NCBI GenBank assembly: GCA_028287395.1
Contig: JAQBPR010000186.1
Coordinates: 1 to 45,067 of the forward strand
DNA length: 45,067 nt
Reading direction: 5' to 3'
From: Bacilli bacterium
GTDB taxonomy: Bacteria; Bacillota; Bacilli; Paenibacillales; NBRC-103111
Positions 25,236 to 33,681 of this stretch are shown here, in pieces. Numbering within the stretch: position 1 is the first letter of the stretch; every line of letters starts with the position of its first letter. The translations under genes were made by a program, and so were the position numbers. The notes under the pieces were generated by a model, which saw nothing but the letters and a program-made list of their open reading frames with translations, made no database searches and was not told the origin of the DNA.

Positions 25236-26774
25236 ATGACGAAACCGAATGAAATGATTGTGGTCTTGGATTTTGGAGGCCAATATAACCAACTGATTGC
25301 GAGACGTATACGCGACTTGGGCGTATATAGTGAACTGCTGCCTTTTAATATTTCGGCCGAGAAATTACATGCTTTGCAGCCAAAGGGGATTGTTTTCTCA
25401 GGAGGACCTTCTAGTGTCTATGAGGATAAAGCGCCGCATGTTGATCCTGCGATTTATGAATTGGGCATTCCTATTCTTGGTATATGCTATGGGATGCAAT
25501 TGATGGCGCACCAATTAAACGGCAGGGTGGAACGAGCAAATAAGCGCGAATATGGCAAGGCAGAGGTTGATTTCAATGACGATAACTTGCTTGTGCACGG
25601 CTTGGATAGAAGGCAAACCGTATGGATGAGCCATGGTGATATGGTTGCTGAATTGCCGGAAGGCTTTGTAGCTGATGCTCGAACTGAGCATGCGCCTATG
25701 GCCGGAATGAGTCACCCTGAGAAAAAAATGTTTGCGGTTCAATTCCATCCGGAAGTAAGACATTCTGTTTATGGGAACGAGATCATTCGTAATTTCCTTT
25801 ATAACATTTGTGATTGCGACGGCGATTGGAGTATGGAGACATTTATCGAAGATACTATTCGGGAGATTCGTGCTGAAGTGGGCGAGCAAAAGGTATTATG
25901 CGCATTAAGCGGCGGTGTAGATTCCTCAGTCGTTGCGATCTTGCTTCATAAGGCAATCGGGAAGCAATTAACTTGTATGTTTATTGATCATGGCCTGCTT
26001 CGCAAAGATGAAGCAGAAAGTGTTATGGATACCTTTGTCGGTAAATTTGAGATGAAGGTTGTTAAAATAGACGCGCAACAAAGGTTCCTCGGAAAATTAG
26101 TTGGCGTGGATGATCCCGAGCAAAAAAGAAAAATTATTGGTACAGAGTTTATTCGTGTATTTGAAGAAGAATCGACGCAATTCGATGATTTCGCGTTTTT
26201 AGCGCAAGGCACACTGTATACAGATATTGTCGAAAGTGGCACCGCTACAGCCCAAACGATTAAGTCGCATCATAATGTGGGTGGACTCCCGAAGGATATG
26301 AAATTTAAGCTTATAGAGCCTCTGAAGGCATTGTTTAAAGATGAGGTGCGCAAAGTAGGTGAAGAATGCGGACTTCCGGATGCGATTGTATGGCGGCAAC
26401 CTTTTCCAGGTCCGGGATTGGCTATTCGTGTCTTGGGTGAGGTAACCGAAGAAAAGCTAAAAATTGTGCGCGAATCCGATGCGATTCTGCGTGATGAGAT
26501 AGCTAAAGCAGGACTCGACCGCGAGATTTGGCAGTACTTCACAGCCCTGCCGAACATGAAAAGCGTCGGTGTTATGGGTGACGCCCGTACTTACTCCTAT
26601 ACGGTAGGTCTGCGTGCAGTGACTTCGATTGATGGAATGACTGCCGACTGGGCAAGAATCCCTTATGATGTTTTAGAAAAAATTTCGAATCGTATCGTTA
26701 ACGAAGTCGAGAATGTAAATCGTATTGTCTATGACATTACTTCCAAGCCGCCTGCAACGATTGAGTGGGAATAA
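25236..26774 (+). CDS. guaA: GMP synthase (glutamine-hydrolysing)
   Basis: GuaA aminates XMP to GMP with ATP and glutamine. The 512-residue protein has the class I glutaminase domain first ([11 protein letters not shown] with the nucleophilic cysteine, and FHPEV), then the ATP-pyrophosphatase domain with LSGGVDSSV, and the C-terminal dimerisation domain ending in the usual [11 protein letters not shown] choose ATG 25236, ten bases after AGGAGAG, over the ATG three codons upstream, which lies only one base from the site. The gene is monocistronic with its own promoter and a strong terminator. Confidence 0.97.
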   Translation: MTKPNEMIVVLDFGGQYNQLIARRIRDLGVYSELLPFNISAEKLHALQPKGIVFSGGPSSVYEDKAPHVDPAIYELGIPILGICYGMQLMAHQLNGRVERANKREYGKAEVDFNDDNLLVHGLDRRQTVWMSHGDMVAELPEGFVADARTEHAPMAGMSHPEKKMFAVQFHPEVRHSVYGNEIIRNFLYNICDCDGDWSMETFIEDTIREIRAEVGEQKVLCALSGGVDSSVVAILLHKAIGKQLTCMFIDHGLLRKDEAESVMDTFVGKFEMKVVKIDAQQRFLGKLVGVDDPEQKRKIIGTEFIRVFEEESTQFDDFAFLAQGTLYTDIVESGTATAQTIKSHHNVGGLPKDMKFKLIEPLKALFKDEVRKVGEECGLPDAIVWRQPFPGPGLAIRVLGEVTEEKLKIVRESDAILRDEIAKAGLDREIWQYFTALPNMKSVGVMGDARTYSYTVGLRAVTSIDGMTADWARIPYDVLEKISNRIVNEVENVNRIVYDITSKPPATIEWE

Positions 26775-26794
26775 CCGATAATTTAAATAAAAAA

Positions 26795-26827
26795 CAAGCG
26801 CTGTTCTCTTAAAGGGAACGGCGCTTG
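26795..26827. terminator. Bidirectional intrinsic terminator
   Basis: Arms of 14 bp (CAAGCGCTGTTCTC and GGGAACGGCGCTTG, with two G-U pairs) flanked by an A-run and a T-rich run end guaA on the plus strand and ydjO on the minus strand. Confidence 0.9.
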
Positions 26828-26837
26828 CTTCTTTTCT

Positions 26838-27041
26838 TTATAAAAGACCCTTTTTGTTGTTATTATGCAGAAAGGGCAGCATCTTTTCGCCAATAACCAT
26901 ATCCGATTTGCAGATAGGACAGGTAGGTACGTTTTTAAATGAAAAGTTATCTCTCATCCAGCCTGAACAACTCTCACTGCTGCACGCCCAAATGGAAGTT
27001 GATTCCTCTGGTATAATTTCTGCAGTTCTTTTCGCAAACAT
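26838..27041 (-). CDS. ydjO: YdjO-family cold-inducible zinc-ribbon protein
   Basis: This 67-residue protein closely matches the small YdjO family known from Bacillus. Two cysteine pairs (C20 and C25; C41 and C44, in the CxxC of CPICKSDM) form a probable zinc ribbon, and the segment CSGWMRDNF between them is a family hallmark. Members are described as cold-inducible; their molecular role is not established. GAGGAG lies about 10 bases before the ATG. It starts 32 bases after the cold-shock gene on the same strand with no terminator between, so they are probably cotranscribed, which fits a shared cold response. Confidence 0.88.
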   Translation of the reverse strand: MFAKRTAEIIPEESTSIWACSSESCSGWMRDNFSFKNVPTCPICKSDMVIGEKMLPFLHNNNKKGLL

Positions 27042-27073
27042 TTTGCATCCGCTCCTCTATTACTCAAATTCAA

Positions 27074-27274
27074 TTACAGCTTTACTACATTCTCCGCTTG
27101 TGGACCGCGATTACCTTGGACTACATTAAATTCAACTGCTTGACCTTCATCAAGCGATTTGAAACCTTCACCTGTGATTGCTGAAAAATGTACGAAGACA
27201 TCATCTCCGCCTTCTACTTCAATAAAACCAAAGCCTTTTTCTGCGTTAAACCATTTAACTTTGCCTGTTTGCAT
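27074..27274 (-). CDS. Cold-shock protein of the CspA family
   Basis: This 66-residue cold-shock-domain protein binds single-stranded RNA and DNA and acts as an RNA chaperone. RNP1 (KGFGFIEV) and RNP2 (DVFVHF) are intact, with KWFN near the N-terminus. The start is taken at ATG 27274, eight bases after GGAGGT; the in-frame ATG five codons upstream overlaps that site and is unlikely. Upstream lies a leader containing a perfect TTGACA and a long dyad, possibly part of a cold-responsive 5' region. Downstream is ydjO. Confidence 0.95.
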   Translation of the reverse strand: MQTGKVKWFNAEKGFGFIEVEGGDDVFVHFSAITGEGFKSLDEGQAVEFNVVQGNRGPQAENVVKL

Positions 27275-27365
27275 TTCATAAACCTCCATTAGTGTTTAGT
27301 CAAAATTGGAATTCCCTTAATAATATGTCAATGAACGCCTCGCTCTATACGGGTTATTTTTACTG

Positions 27366-27400
27366 GTTATTTCGGTTAAACCGATTTACAATGAAATAAC
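27366..27400. promoter_or_regulatory. Nested inverted repeat between divergent csp and unknown gene
   Basis: Outer arms GTTATTTC (27366-27373) and GAAATAAC (27393-27400) enclose an inner palindrome CGGTTAAACCG (27373-27383). It lies about 90 bases before csp and 25 bases before the plus-strand gene at 27425. It could be an operator shared by both genes or a leader structure. Confidence 0.45.
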
Positions 27401-27424
27401 AAACGTATGGAAGGATGAGTCAAC

Positions 27425-27721
27425 GTGGGAGTTAAGTTCGCAAGAGAATATGAAATGATTATTACTGATTTGGCCCAAGCCATCGGTGATATAGAAGGCT
27501 GTTTTGAATTATTAGAAATGGACGCTGCGCAGTGGGCACAGTTAGATGAAGCAGACCGCGTAGAATGTCTGCGGACTTTAGCGGATGATATTTTCTATGG
27601 TCTTGGATCTGAATCCAAAATGTCGTTTGGGAATGATGTGATTGCACATGATAATAAAAAACATCTCATTCAGGTGACTTATGGTGATCAAAAAATAGTT
27701 CGAATTATTCCGTTGATCTAG
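27425..27721 (+). CDS. Small acidic conserved-looking protein, function unknown
   Basis: A 98-residue soluble acidic protein starting at GTG 27425 with GGAAGGATGAG upstream. It is mostly helical in appearance in the first 60 residues (MIITDLAQAIGDIEGCFELL), followed by a short beta-type C-terminal part (HLIQVTYGDQKIVRIIPLI). It has no membrane segment, signal or recognised motif. It ends four bases from the convergent thiN stop. Clean codon use, a start signal and a snug fit between neighbours support a real gene; I do not recognise the family. Confidence 0.7.
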   Translation: MGVKFAREYEMIITDLAQAIGDIEGCFELLEMDAAQWAQLDEADRVECLRTLADDIFYGLGSESKMSFGNDVIAHDNKKHLIQVTYGDQKIVRIIPLI

Positions 27722-27725
27722 CGTT

Positions 27726-28370
27726 TTAATCCATGCTCTCGATTACCAGAAGCAGTCCGTTTTGAATATGAACTTGCCCAAACGATTCAATAATGTAATT
27801 GCTGATACCTAACGATTGCCCGATACTCAAGGTTGCGTTGTAAAGAGGGTAGGCAAACCCAACTAAACGAATTCCTGTGACCTCTAAACTAAGTGGAAGC
27901 AGGGAGACATTGTTGTATTGCTTCGTTTTCTCAAGTTTTACATAGCAATCAATTAAATGAATACGATTATGGGCATCCACAATGGTACAAGCAATTTCGT
28001 GCTTCAAAGCTTTTCTCAATAGATGGACGTTAGCAAGTGAGTGATCAAAACGAGTGCCCAAAGCTCCGAAGATGACAATTTCCTTAGGATGCTGGTTCAG
28101 TGCCCAATCGAATGCCATTTCTGTATCGGTCAAGTCTTTCAATAACGGATCACATGAAAGCAGGGTCTTACTATTTTGCTTAATTTGTTGCAGCTCTGTT
28201 TCATTTACGGAGTCAAAATCACCAAGAGCAAGATCTATTTTCAGTCCTTGCTGCACTAAAAAAAAAGCGCCACGATCCGCTCCAACGATTACATCATCTG
28301 ACCGGATGTCTTGCAGCGCCCACGCGCCTAATGTTCCACCAGTATAGATCATGATTCGTTGTTGCTTCAT
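27726..28370 (-). CDS. thiN: Thiamine diphosphokinase
   Basis: ThiN transfers pyrophosphate from ATP to thiamine to make thiamine diphosphate. The 214-residue protein shows the family motifs GADRGA, LALGDFDSV, KDLTDTEMAFDWAL and IFGALGTRFDHSLANV, then the C-terminal thiamine-binding beta domain. It is monocistronic and has no TPP riboswitch, as expected for a salvage and activation enzyme. A minus-strand TATAAT with an upstream TG (28446-28441) lies about 70 bases before the start; no good -35 is seen, so it is probably an extended -10 promoter. Confidence 0.93.
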   Translation of the reverse strand: MKQQRIMIYTGGTLGAWALQDIRSDDVIVGADRGAFFLVQQGLKIDLALGDFDSVNETELQQIKQNSKTLLSCDPLLKDLTDTEMAFDWALNQHPKEIVIFGALGTRFDHSLANVHLLRKALKHEIACTIVDAHNRIHLIDCYVKLEKTKQYNNVSLLPLSLEVTGIRLVGFAYPLYNATLSIGQSLGISNYIIESFGQVHIQNGLLLVIESMD

Positions 28371-28440
28371 GCAGTCGATCTCCCTCTATAGCTGTAAAGC
28401 GCATTTCCAGTAAATTGAAGATCAACTTACTGTTATCTAT

Positions 28441-28449
28441 ATTATAACA
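28441..28449 (-). promoter_or_regulatory. Extended -10 promoter of thiN
   Basis: The minus strand reads TGTTATAAT, an extended -10 with a consensus TATAAT. The -35 region is poor. Confidence 0.5.
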
Positions 28450-28529
28450 TATTTTATGATTGCTTGGGGAATTAATATGCATGAAAAAGTAAGGATATGA
28501 TAAGACAAGCTGCAGCAGGCCAAAGAAAA

Positions 28530-28566
28530 CGGTCGTAATCGCGTATGTTTCACGCAATTATGACCG
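28530..28566 (-). terminator. Intrinsic terminator after the YkoP-type deacetylase gene
   Basis: A 15-bp stem (arms 28530-28544 and 28552-28566, one mismatch and one G-U pair) with a 7-base loop is followed on the minus strand by TTTTCTTT. It ends the hisC/glycosyltransferase/deacetylase gene run. Confidence 0.75.
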
Positions 28567-28588
28567 CAGGCATAATGACTTATTAGAT

Positions 28589-29905
28589 TTAAAGGTTGGT
28601 TTCACTTAAAATATAACGATTCATCAATTCCTTTTTTGAGATTGCGATAATTTTGGGTACGAGCAGCTCAGGCTTTGATTGCAGTCTTTTCTTACCTTGC
28701 GGGTGCAGAACATACAAAAGTAAACGTAAATAACATTGCGTAAGAAACGAGAATGCCCCTTTTGGTAAATCAATGACAGAAAAGCCGAGTTTTTTGGTGC
28801 CGCGATGAATGAGACTGATACCGTAAAGGCCTTTTACATCGTGAAATAGCGGGTCGTTCTGAATAAGTTTATTAATTTGCGGCATTAATTGTTCCGTTTT
28901 TCGAATGATCTGTATGGCTAAATGCATTTGATTAGGTGCATCAATGCTTAACTGAAATAAAATGCGATTATCAAAATGCAATTCGACTACCCGATCCCCT
29001 TTGCGAATCTGCTCACCATCCTCCATTGTAATAATCTGGTTTCCGGTATACTCTCTTATTCTCACTTTAAGCAGAGGATTGTCTCGATCAATAGCAACGA
29101 TATGGAAAATTTTTATGAATAATTGTTCCCATAGCATCCAAGAGAAGATGAGCAGTTGTTTCGGTCGACTTAAAATTAATTGGACCGGCGTATTGCGTTC
29201 GAGATAATGAATCATTTCATCAATACGCACACATTGGAAATTTCGCAGTTTTACTTCTTCTAATACGTCGTCTAATGCTTGCAGCATATAATGTGGAGCA
29301 TCCCGAACGGCACCAAATGTATCTCCGCTATCATGCAGCAAAATTACGGAACCGTCGGTTATACTATGCAGGAGATTGTTTTTCATCTTATTTTTATCGA
29401 CCTGACTGCGCCAGTCATAGGCCATAACGGACCAAAACACAAGGTGATACTCAAATTTTAAAAAGAATCCCCATAAATTCAGAATTCCCCAAGGAGGACG
29501 ATAATAACTAGGTCTTGTTCCTGTAATCGATTCGACAATGTCAGCAGAACGCTTGATTTGTTTATTTTTTACTGCCCATGGGGTCATTAGCCAATTGGAG
29601 GCGTGAACATAATTATGGATGCCGATTTGGTGACCTTCTTCATGAATGCGTTTAATGATTTGCGGATATTGCTCTGCTTTTGAACCGAGAACGAAAAAGG
29701 TTGCTTTCACATTGTGTTTTTCTAACATATCCAATAATTGGGGTGTATAGATTGGATCAGGCCCGTCATCGAATGTAAATGCGATTTCGCGACGTACTTT
29801 CCCTCTCTTAAAGACGCCAATCCCCCAAATTCGCGTGATTAACCAAGGTATGAACATATAGATCGCCAGAAAGATCACGATCCCCCACAGCAGTTTTTCC
29901 CGCAT
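28589..29905 (-). CDS. Membrane-anchored polysaccharide deacetylase with YkoP-type C-terminal part
   Basis: The 438-residue protein begins with a membrane helix (WGIVIFLAIYMFIPWLI) and has a NodB domain at about 40-240: TFDDGPDP with D46/D47, the metal histidines H97 and H101 in IHNYVH, YYRPPWG, and LLHDSGD. The second half (about 250-438) has no catalytic motif I know but resembles the YkoP part of the B. subtilis ykoNPQ cluster. It lies 30 bases downstream of an MGDG-synthase-like glycosyltransferase resembling YkoN on the same strand. Together they probably modify a membrane glycolipid or an envelope glycan; the substrate is unknown. Confidence 0.83.
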   Translation of the reverse strand: MREKLLWGIVIFLAIYMFIPWLITRIWGIGVFKRGKVRREIAFTFDDGPDPIYTPQLLDMLEKHNVKATFFVLGSKAEQYPQIIKRIHEEGHQIGIHNYVHASNWLMTPWAVKNKQIKRSADIVESITGTRPSYYRPPWGILNLWGFFLKFEYHLVFWSVMAYDWRSQVDKNKMKNNLLHSITDGSVILLHDSGDTFGAVRDAPHYMLQALDDVLEEVKLRNFQCVRIDEMIHYLERNTPVQLILSRPKQLLIFSWMLWEQLFIKIFHIVAIDRDNPLLKVRIREYTGNQIITMEDGEQIRKGDRVVELHFDNRILFQLSIDAPNQMHLAIQIIRKTEQLMPQINKLIQNDPLFHDVKGLYGISLIHRGTKKLGFSVIDLPKGAFSFLTQCYLRLLLYVLHPQGKKRLQSKPELLVPKIIAISKKELMNRYILSETNL

Positions 29906-29935
29906 GACCCTTCCCCCTTACTTTGAAAGCTTTGT

Positions 29936-31162
29936 TTAAGAGCTTCGATTTGCAAGCTTTCGTCTGAAGAAAAGAGTAATATAACGTTGATATCGTTGAA
30001 ATACTCGTTTGGTTTCAGGAGTAACCTGAGAGCTTTCCGTTTGCAGAATAGCGATTAGCGCATCCGCAGTGGCCGACTTCATCTGAAATGACTTTGCTTT
30101 TCGTTTTATTGTATTTAAAATATTTTGATTTTGAAAGACATTTTTTAAGTGCGTGAGTAATTCTTCCTCATTTTTTGCTTGTAATGCAGCCCCCGCCTTT
30201 AATAAAAAAGCAGCGTTATCTTGCTCTTGGCCCGGAAGCGGTTTATAGAGCAGCATGGGTAATTCAAGTGCAAGCGCTTCGGAAATGGTTAACCCTCCAG
30301 GTTTAGTTACAATAAGGTCTGACACTGCCATAAGTTCATGCACATGATCAATATAACCCGTTAACTTTATCCGATGTTTAGAATGCTTCAATTCGTTGGT
30401 CAAACGCTGTTTTAACTTTCGATTATGTCCACAAACAATAACAAATTGCAATGGATTGGGGAGTTCATCCGAATGAAGCAGATCGATGAATTCTTTGCCA
30501 ATCATACCGAGTCCGCCACCCATTACCATGACAGTAGGCAGTTCCTCAGACAAATCATGGAGCTTTTTTAAATGCGTTCGATTATATTCTTGGCAAAAGT
30601 GAGAACGAATCGGAATCCCGGTAACGACAATTTGTGATTCAGGAATATCCTGATATTGCAGCAGTTTGCTAACATGCCTTGAACCTACAAGATATTGATC
30701 TGTGTAAGGATGAAGCCAATAGCTATGATCAGTGTGATCGGTTACGATCGTTACTGTCGGGATGGAAGTTAATCCTTTGGCTTTTAATATAGACATTGCT
30801 GCTGCAGCAGAAGGAAAAGTGCTGACGATCACATCGGGCTTTACTTCTTCGATGAGTTTAACCATGCGATTCAAGCTGAACGAACGGATTTTTTTGAAAA
30901 TATAAGACATTGCGCTGTCATAACGGGTTATTTGAAACAAGTACCCATAAAAAACAGGGAAATTTTTAATGAGCTGAAGATAGAAGAGCTTCCCCGTTGA
31001 GTGCAAATGAGGATGCGTCCATTCCATAAAATCGACAATCTCAACTTCTACATCCGGATGAAATTGCAGTGAAGCCTCACGAAGCGCACGTGCCGCTTGC
31101 TTATGACCATCACCGAAATCACCTGAAAGAATAAGAACTTTTTGTTTTTTGCTTTCGTTCAT
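29936..31162 (-). CDS. MGDG-synthase-like glycosyltransferase (UgtP/YkoN type)
   Basis: This 408-residue GT28-type protein has the N-terminal acceptor domain of monogalactosyldiacylglycerol synthase (GDFGDGHKQAARALR at about residues 15-29, VDFMEW) and a C-terminal nucleotide-sugar domain (MGGGLGMIGKE, then KPGGLTISEAL and PLPGQEQDN). Related enzymes such as UgtP add glucose to diacylglycerol to make glycolipid, the lipoteichoic-acid anchor. The gene directly precedes the YkoP-type deacetylase and follows hisC after 129 bases. A second paralogue lies at 35279. The sugar donor and acceptor cannot be fixed from sequence alone. Confidence 0.87.
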   Translation of the reverse strand: MNESKKQKVLILSGDFGDGHKQAARALREASLQFHPDVEVEIVDFMEWTHPHLHSTGKLFYLQLIKNFPVFYGYLFQITRYDSAMSYIFKKIRSFSLNRMVKLIEEVKPDVIVSTFPSAAAAMSILKAKGLTSIPTVTIVTDHTDHSYWLHPYTDQYLVGSRHVSKLLQYQDIPESQIVVTGIPIRSHFCQEYNRTHLKKLHDLSEELPTVMVMGGGLGMIGKEFIDLLHSDELPNPLQFVIVCGHNRKLKQRLTNELKHSKHRIKLTGYIDHVHELMAVSDLIVTKPGGLTISEALALELPMLLYKPLPGQEQDNAAFLLKAGAALQAKNEEELLTHLKNVFQNQNILNTIKRKAKSFQMKSATADALIAILQTESSQVTPETKRVFQRYQRYITLFFRRKLANRSS

Positions 31163-31291
31163 TGGATATTACACCCCACTAGTTCATTCAAGGATAGTTT
31201 CCGATGCATGTACATATCCTCTTACTATTGTAGTTTATAGTTATTAACATTTTATTATGTAAATTATAAAGATTTTATTAAAATTTATTTA

Positions 31292-32392
31292 TTAAAGTAT
31301 CTCAGACAGGACCTGAACTAGAGTTTTGTTCTCATGGGGTGTTCCAATGGTTATTCTTAAATGGCCAGGAAGTCCCCAGGTAACACCGTACCTAACAATG
31401 ATTCCGCGTCCCAATAATTGTTCGTAAACAGATTTGGCATTTTCCTCAAGCCGCACCAAAATAAAATTGCTCATACTGGGTGTATAACGTATTCCTAGAC
31501 GGGCGAATGAGCGGTATAAAAATTCTCGACCGATTTCATTTATTTTTTGTGATTTAATTACATGTGCTGTATCTTTCAAAGCGGCAGTCGCTGCGATCTG
31601 CGCTAATGCATTCACATTAAAGGGCTCTTTTACCAGATTAATGGCTTTTATAATTTCTGCGGTTGCAATGCCGTAGCCTACTCGAATGCCCGCCAATCCA
31701 TATATTTTAGAAAAGGTTTGTAAGATAAACACGGAATAACCCTTCTTTATATATTCTATACCAATGGTATAATCTCCTGCTATAGAATAATGACTATAAG
31801 CGCAATCTAATATGACAAGAATGTGTCGGGGAAGCTGCGCGAAAAATAAATCCAGATCATTTTTGTTTAGATAAGTGCCTGTAGGGTTGTTAGGAGAACA
31901 GAGATAAATCAGCTTTGTTTGTTCGGTAACGGCATCAAGAATGACTTCTATATTATATGCGTAATCTTCGTTTAAAGGAACAGAAATTACTTTGACCCCC
32001 ATTAAATGCGCCGCAAATTCATATTCGTTAAAGGTGGGGGAAGGAATAATAATCTCATCACCTGCTTCCAAAAATGCTTCGGAAACCAATTTAATTAATT
32101 CGTCTGCTCCATTGCCAACGATGATTTCAGGGGCTTCAATTTGATGAAAGTCAGCAAGGGCGTCTCTTAATCTAGTTGTATTCGCGTCAGGATAACGATG
32201 GATTTCACTAAGGAAACCGAGCATCGCTTCTTTTGCTTTTGGTGAAACTCCTAAAGGGTTTTCATTCGAGGCTAATTTAATCACGTCCTTAAGGCCATAT
32301 TGCTCTTGAACTTCCCAAATGGGTTTGCCAGGTGAATACGGCTTCATTTGTGCTAATACCGTTCTTCTTTGCGGTACAGATGATTTTTCCAT
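31292..32392 (-). CDS. hisC: Histidinol-phosphate aminotransferase
   Basis: HisC is a PLP aminotransferase converting imidazole-acetol phosphate and glutamate to histidinol phosphate; in bacilli it can also serve tyrosine and phenylalanine synthesis. The 366-residue protein shows KLASNENPLG, SPNNPTGTY, LDCAYSHY and the PLP lysine in TFSKIYGLAGIRVGYG, then LRITIGTPHEN. The start is ATG 32392 with GAAGG ten bases upstream; a GTG three codons earlier overlaps the site. It stands away from any his or aromatic gene, so it may be one of several paralogues. Repeat copy C lies 119 bases upstream. Confidence 0.92.
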   Translation of the reverse strand: MEKSSVPQRRTVLAQMKPYSPGKPIWEVQEQYGLKDVIKLASNENPLGVSPKAKEAMLGFLSEIHRYPDANTTRLRDALADFHQIEAPEIIVGNGADELIKLVSEAFLEAGDEIIIPSPTFNEYEFAAHLMGVKVISVPLNEDYAYNIEVILDAVTEQTKLIYLCSPNNPTGTYLNKNDLDLFFAQLPRHILVILDCAYSHYSIAGDYTIGIEYIKKGYSVFILQTFSKIYGLAGIRVGYGIATAEIIKAINLVKEPFNVNALAQIAATAALKDTAHVIKSQKINEIGREFLYRSFARLGIRYTPSMSNFILVRLEENAKSVYEQLLGRGIIVRYGVTWGLPGHLRITIGTPHENKTLVQVLSEIL

Positions 32393-32510
32393 GGATAACA
32401 CTTCCTTCTTTAATTTTCGCTTAGTAAACGCTATAATACGTTAATGCGGTAGTTAGATGAAGTATTTTTTGTAAATATAACATAGGAAGGCCAAATAAAC
32501 AATCTCTTTT

Positions 32511-32642
32511 AGAGTGTGTTCAATAAATGGTGGAGAGTATATGAGGGAATGTGACCGGAGAGTTGAAAGTTTTGCTTTAGCAAAACTGGCTTCGTAAGCA
32601 TATGCTTCGCGCTGCCTTTGAAAATGAGTTTTAAACACACTT
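32511..32642 (+). repeat. MITE-like repeat, short copy C
   Basis: A shortened, diverged member of the repeat family. The ends AGTGTGTT (32513-32520) and AACACACT (32634-32641) are exact inverted repeats. The inner part keeps the GTTTTGCTTTAGCAAAAC hairpin, GGCTTCGTAAGCATATGCTT and CTTTGAAAATGAGTTT of copy A, but lacks the long second hairpin arm. It sits between the hisC start and the toxin-like gene at 32714, in the same orientation as copies A and B. Confidence 0.72.
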
Positions 32643-32713
32643 TTTTATAGCCGAAAAAAGGGAATTGGGCATGGATTATAGAATAAGATTACAAAATTAA
32701 GGTGGTGATATTC

Positions 32714-33541
32714 ATGCATACTCATCAACCAGGTTCTTCCATGAAGAATACAGCAGGATCATTAAAAGCATTGCATCAGATGAACCCGGTTATACAATCG
32801 GCCCCATTGCAAAATTCCTTATCGGACCGAGCTTTGCTGCTTTCTCACGCTCATATTATGCAATTGCAGAAAACAATAGGAAATCATGGCGTGACCCAAT
32901 TATTGAAGGCGCATTCGCAGCCGCTGCAGCGCTCCGATAGAGCATCTACTCCTGTTGCTCAGCTTGTATCTAAAGAAACATTAGATTTATGGAATGAGGA
33001 AAATAACCAGACAGTCGCTTTGGATAGCGGCAGTCATGATACGGAAGCAGATTCGGTTGAATTTAACGATGGCGATATTAAAGTGATCATTTCCGATTAT
33101 GCCAACAATCATTTTTCCAATCGGCATACGATGCAGCAATATTCCTTTAAAGAGTCGAACATTAAACAAGTGAATTCATTTTGGGCAAAAGGTACGACTC
33201 AAGATACTGTATTAGGAAGCGCTAAAACCGTGCTTGGAGGATTAGAGGATGAAATTGTGGATTCGGTCAATAAAGGCGGGGGAGCTGTCGTTTCCGCTAA
33301 TAATTCAGTTGCCGGTCTAACTGTTGGTTATAAAATTGGCACGGAAGTTTCCGATGAAGATGATGCTTACGATGAAGTTGAAGGAACCTTCACAAAGGGA
33401 AGCGGCACGATGGAAATGTTTTATCCGGAAGGCGGAGACTATACATATTATTCAAAAGAAGATTTAAAGACGATTCGAACGGAATTGCAAAAACCGCCAT
33501 ATAGCAAAACTTTGCAGCTCAAGCTTCTAGAAGATGAATAA
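32714..33541 (+). CDS. Putative eCIS-type effector / polymorphic toxin-like protein
   Basis: The 275-residue protein begins at ATG 32714 (AGGTGGTGA upstream). Residues 50-64 read QLQKTIGNHGVTQLL, followed by LQR at 71-73. This LQ-[RK]-TIGN-[RQ]-AV-x-LL signature is known from the N-terminal part of proteins associated with extracellular contractile injection systems, often next to a DUF4157 domain. Here DUF4157 and its HExxH are absent. After a disordered linker (75-110) comes a C-terminal domain (115-275) with SDYANNHFSNRHT (H133, R137, H138, T139) and VNSFWAKGTT, which could be a nuclease-like active site but which I cannot assign. There is no signal peptide, membrane segment or cysteine. 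No immunity gene or injection machinery is adjacent. Confidence 0.6.
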   Translation: MHTHQPGSSMKNTAGSLKALHQMNPVIQSAPLQNSLSDRALLLSHAHIMQLQKTIGNHGVTQLLKAHSQPLQRSDRASTPVAQLVSKETLDLWNEENNQTVALDSGSHDTEADSVEFNDGDIKVIISDYANNHFSNRHTMQQYSFKESNIKQVNSFWAKGTTQDTVLGSAKTVLGGLEDEIVDSVNKGGGAVVSANNSVAGLTVGYKIGTEVSDEDDAYDEVEGTFTKGSGTMEMFYPEGGDYTYYSKEDLKTIRTELQKPPYSKTLQLKLLEDE

Positions 33542-33681
33542 CCTGCAGCATTTAAATGGCTGATTCATATCCGCTTTTCCTTTGCCATACGATGGAAGGA
33601 ACAGCGGTTTTTTGTTTTTTTGCAAAGGCCCAATATTTTACTATAATAGATTTATATGTTGGTTTGAACTGGGGGTATTTT

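Noticed and set aside
28371-28500. TPP riboswitch before thiN
   Set aside because: No thi-box motifs are present; only an extended -10 promoter is seen.
33542-33681. Immunity gene immediately after the toxin-like gene
   Set aside because: The gap has no open frame with a binding site. The upstream extension of the phosphoesterase frame (33556-33681) lacks a site and has no conserved-looking residues.
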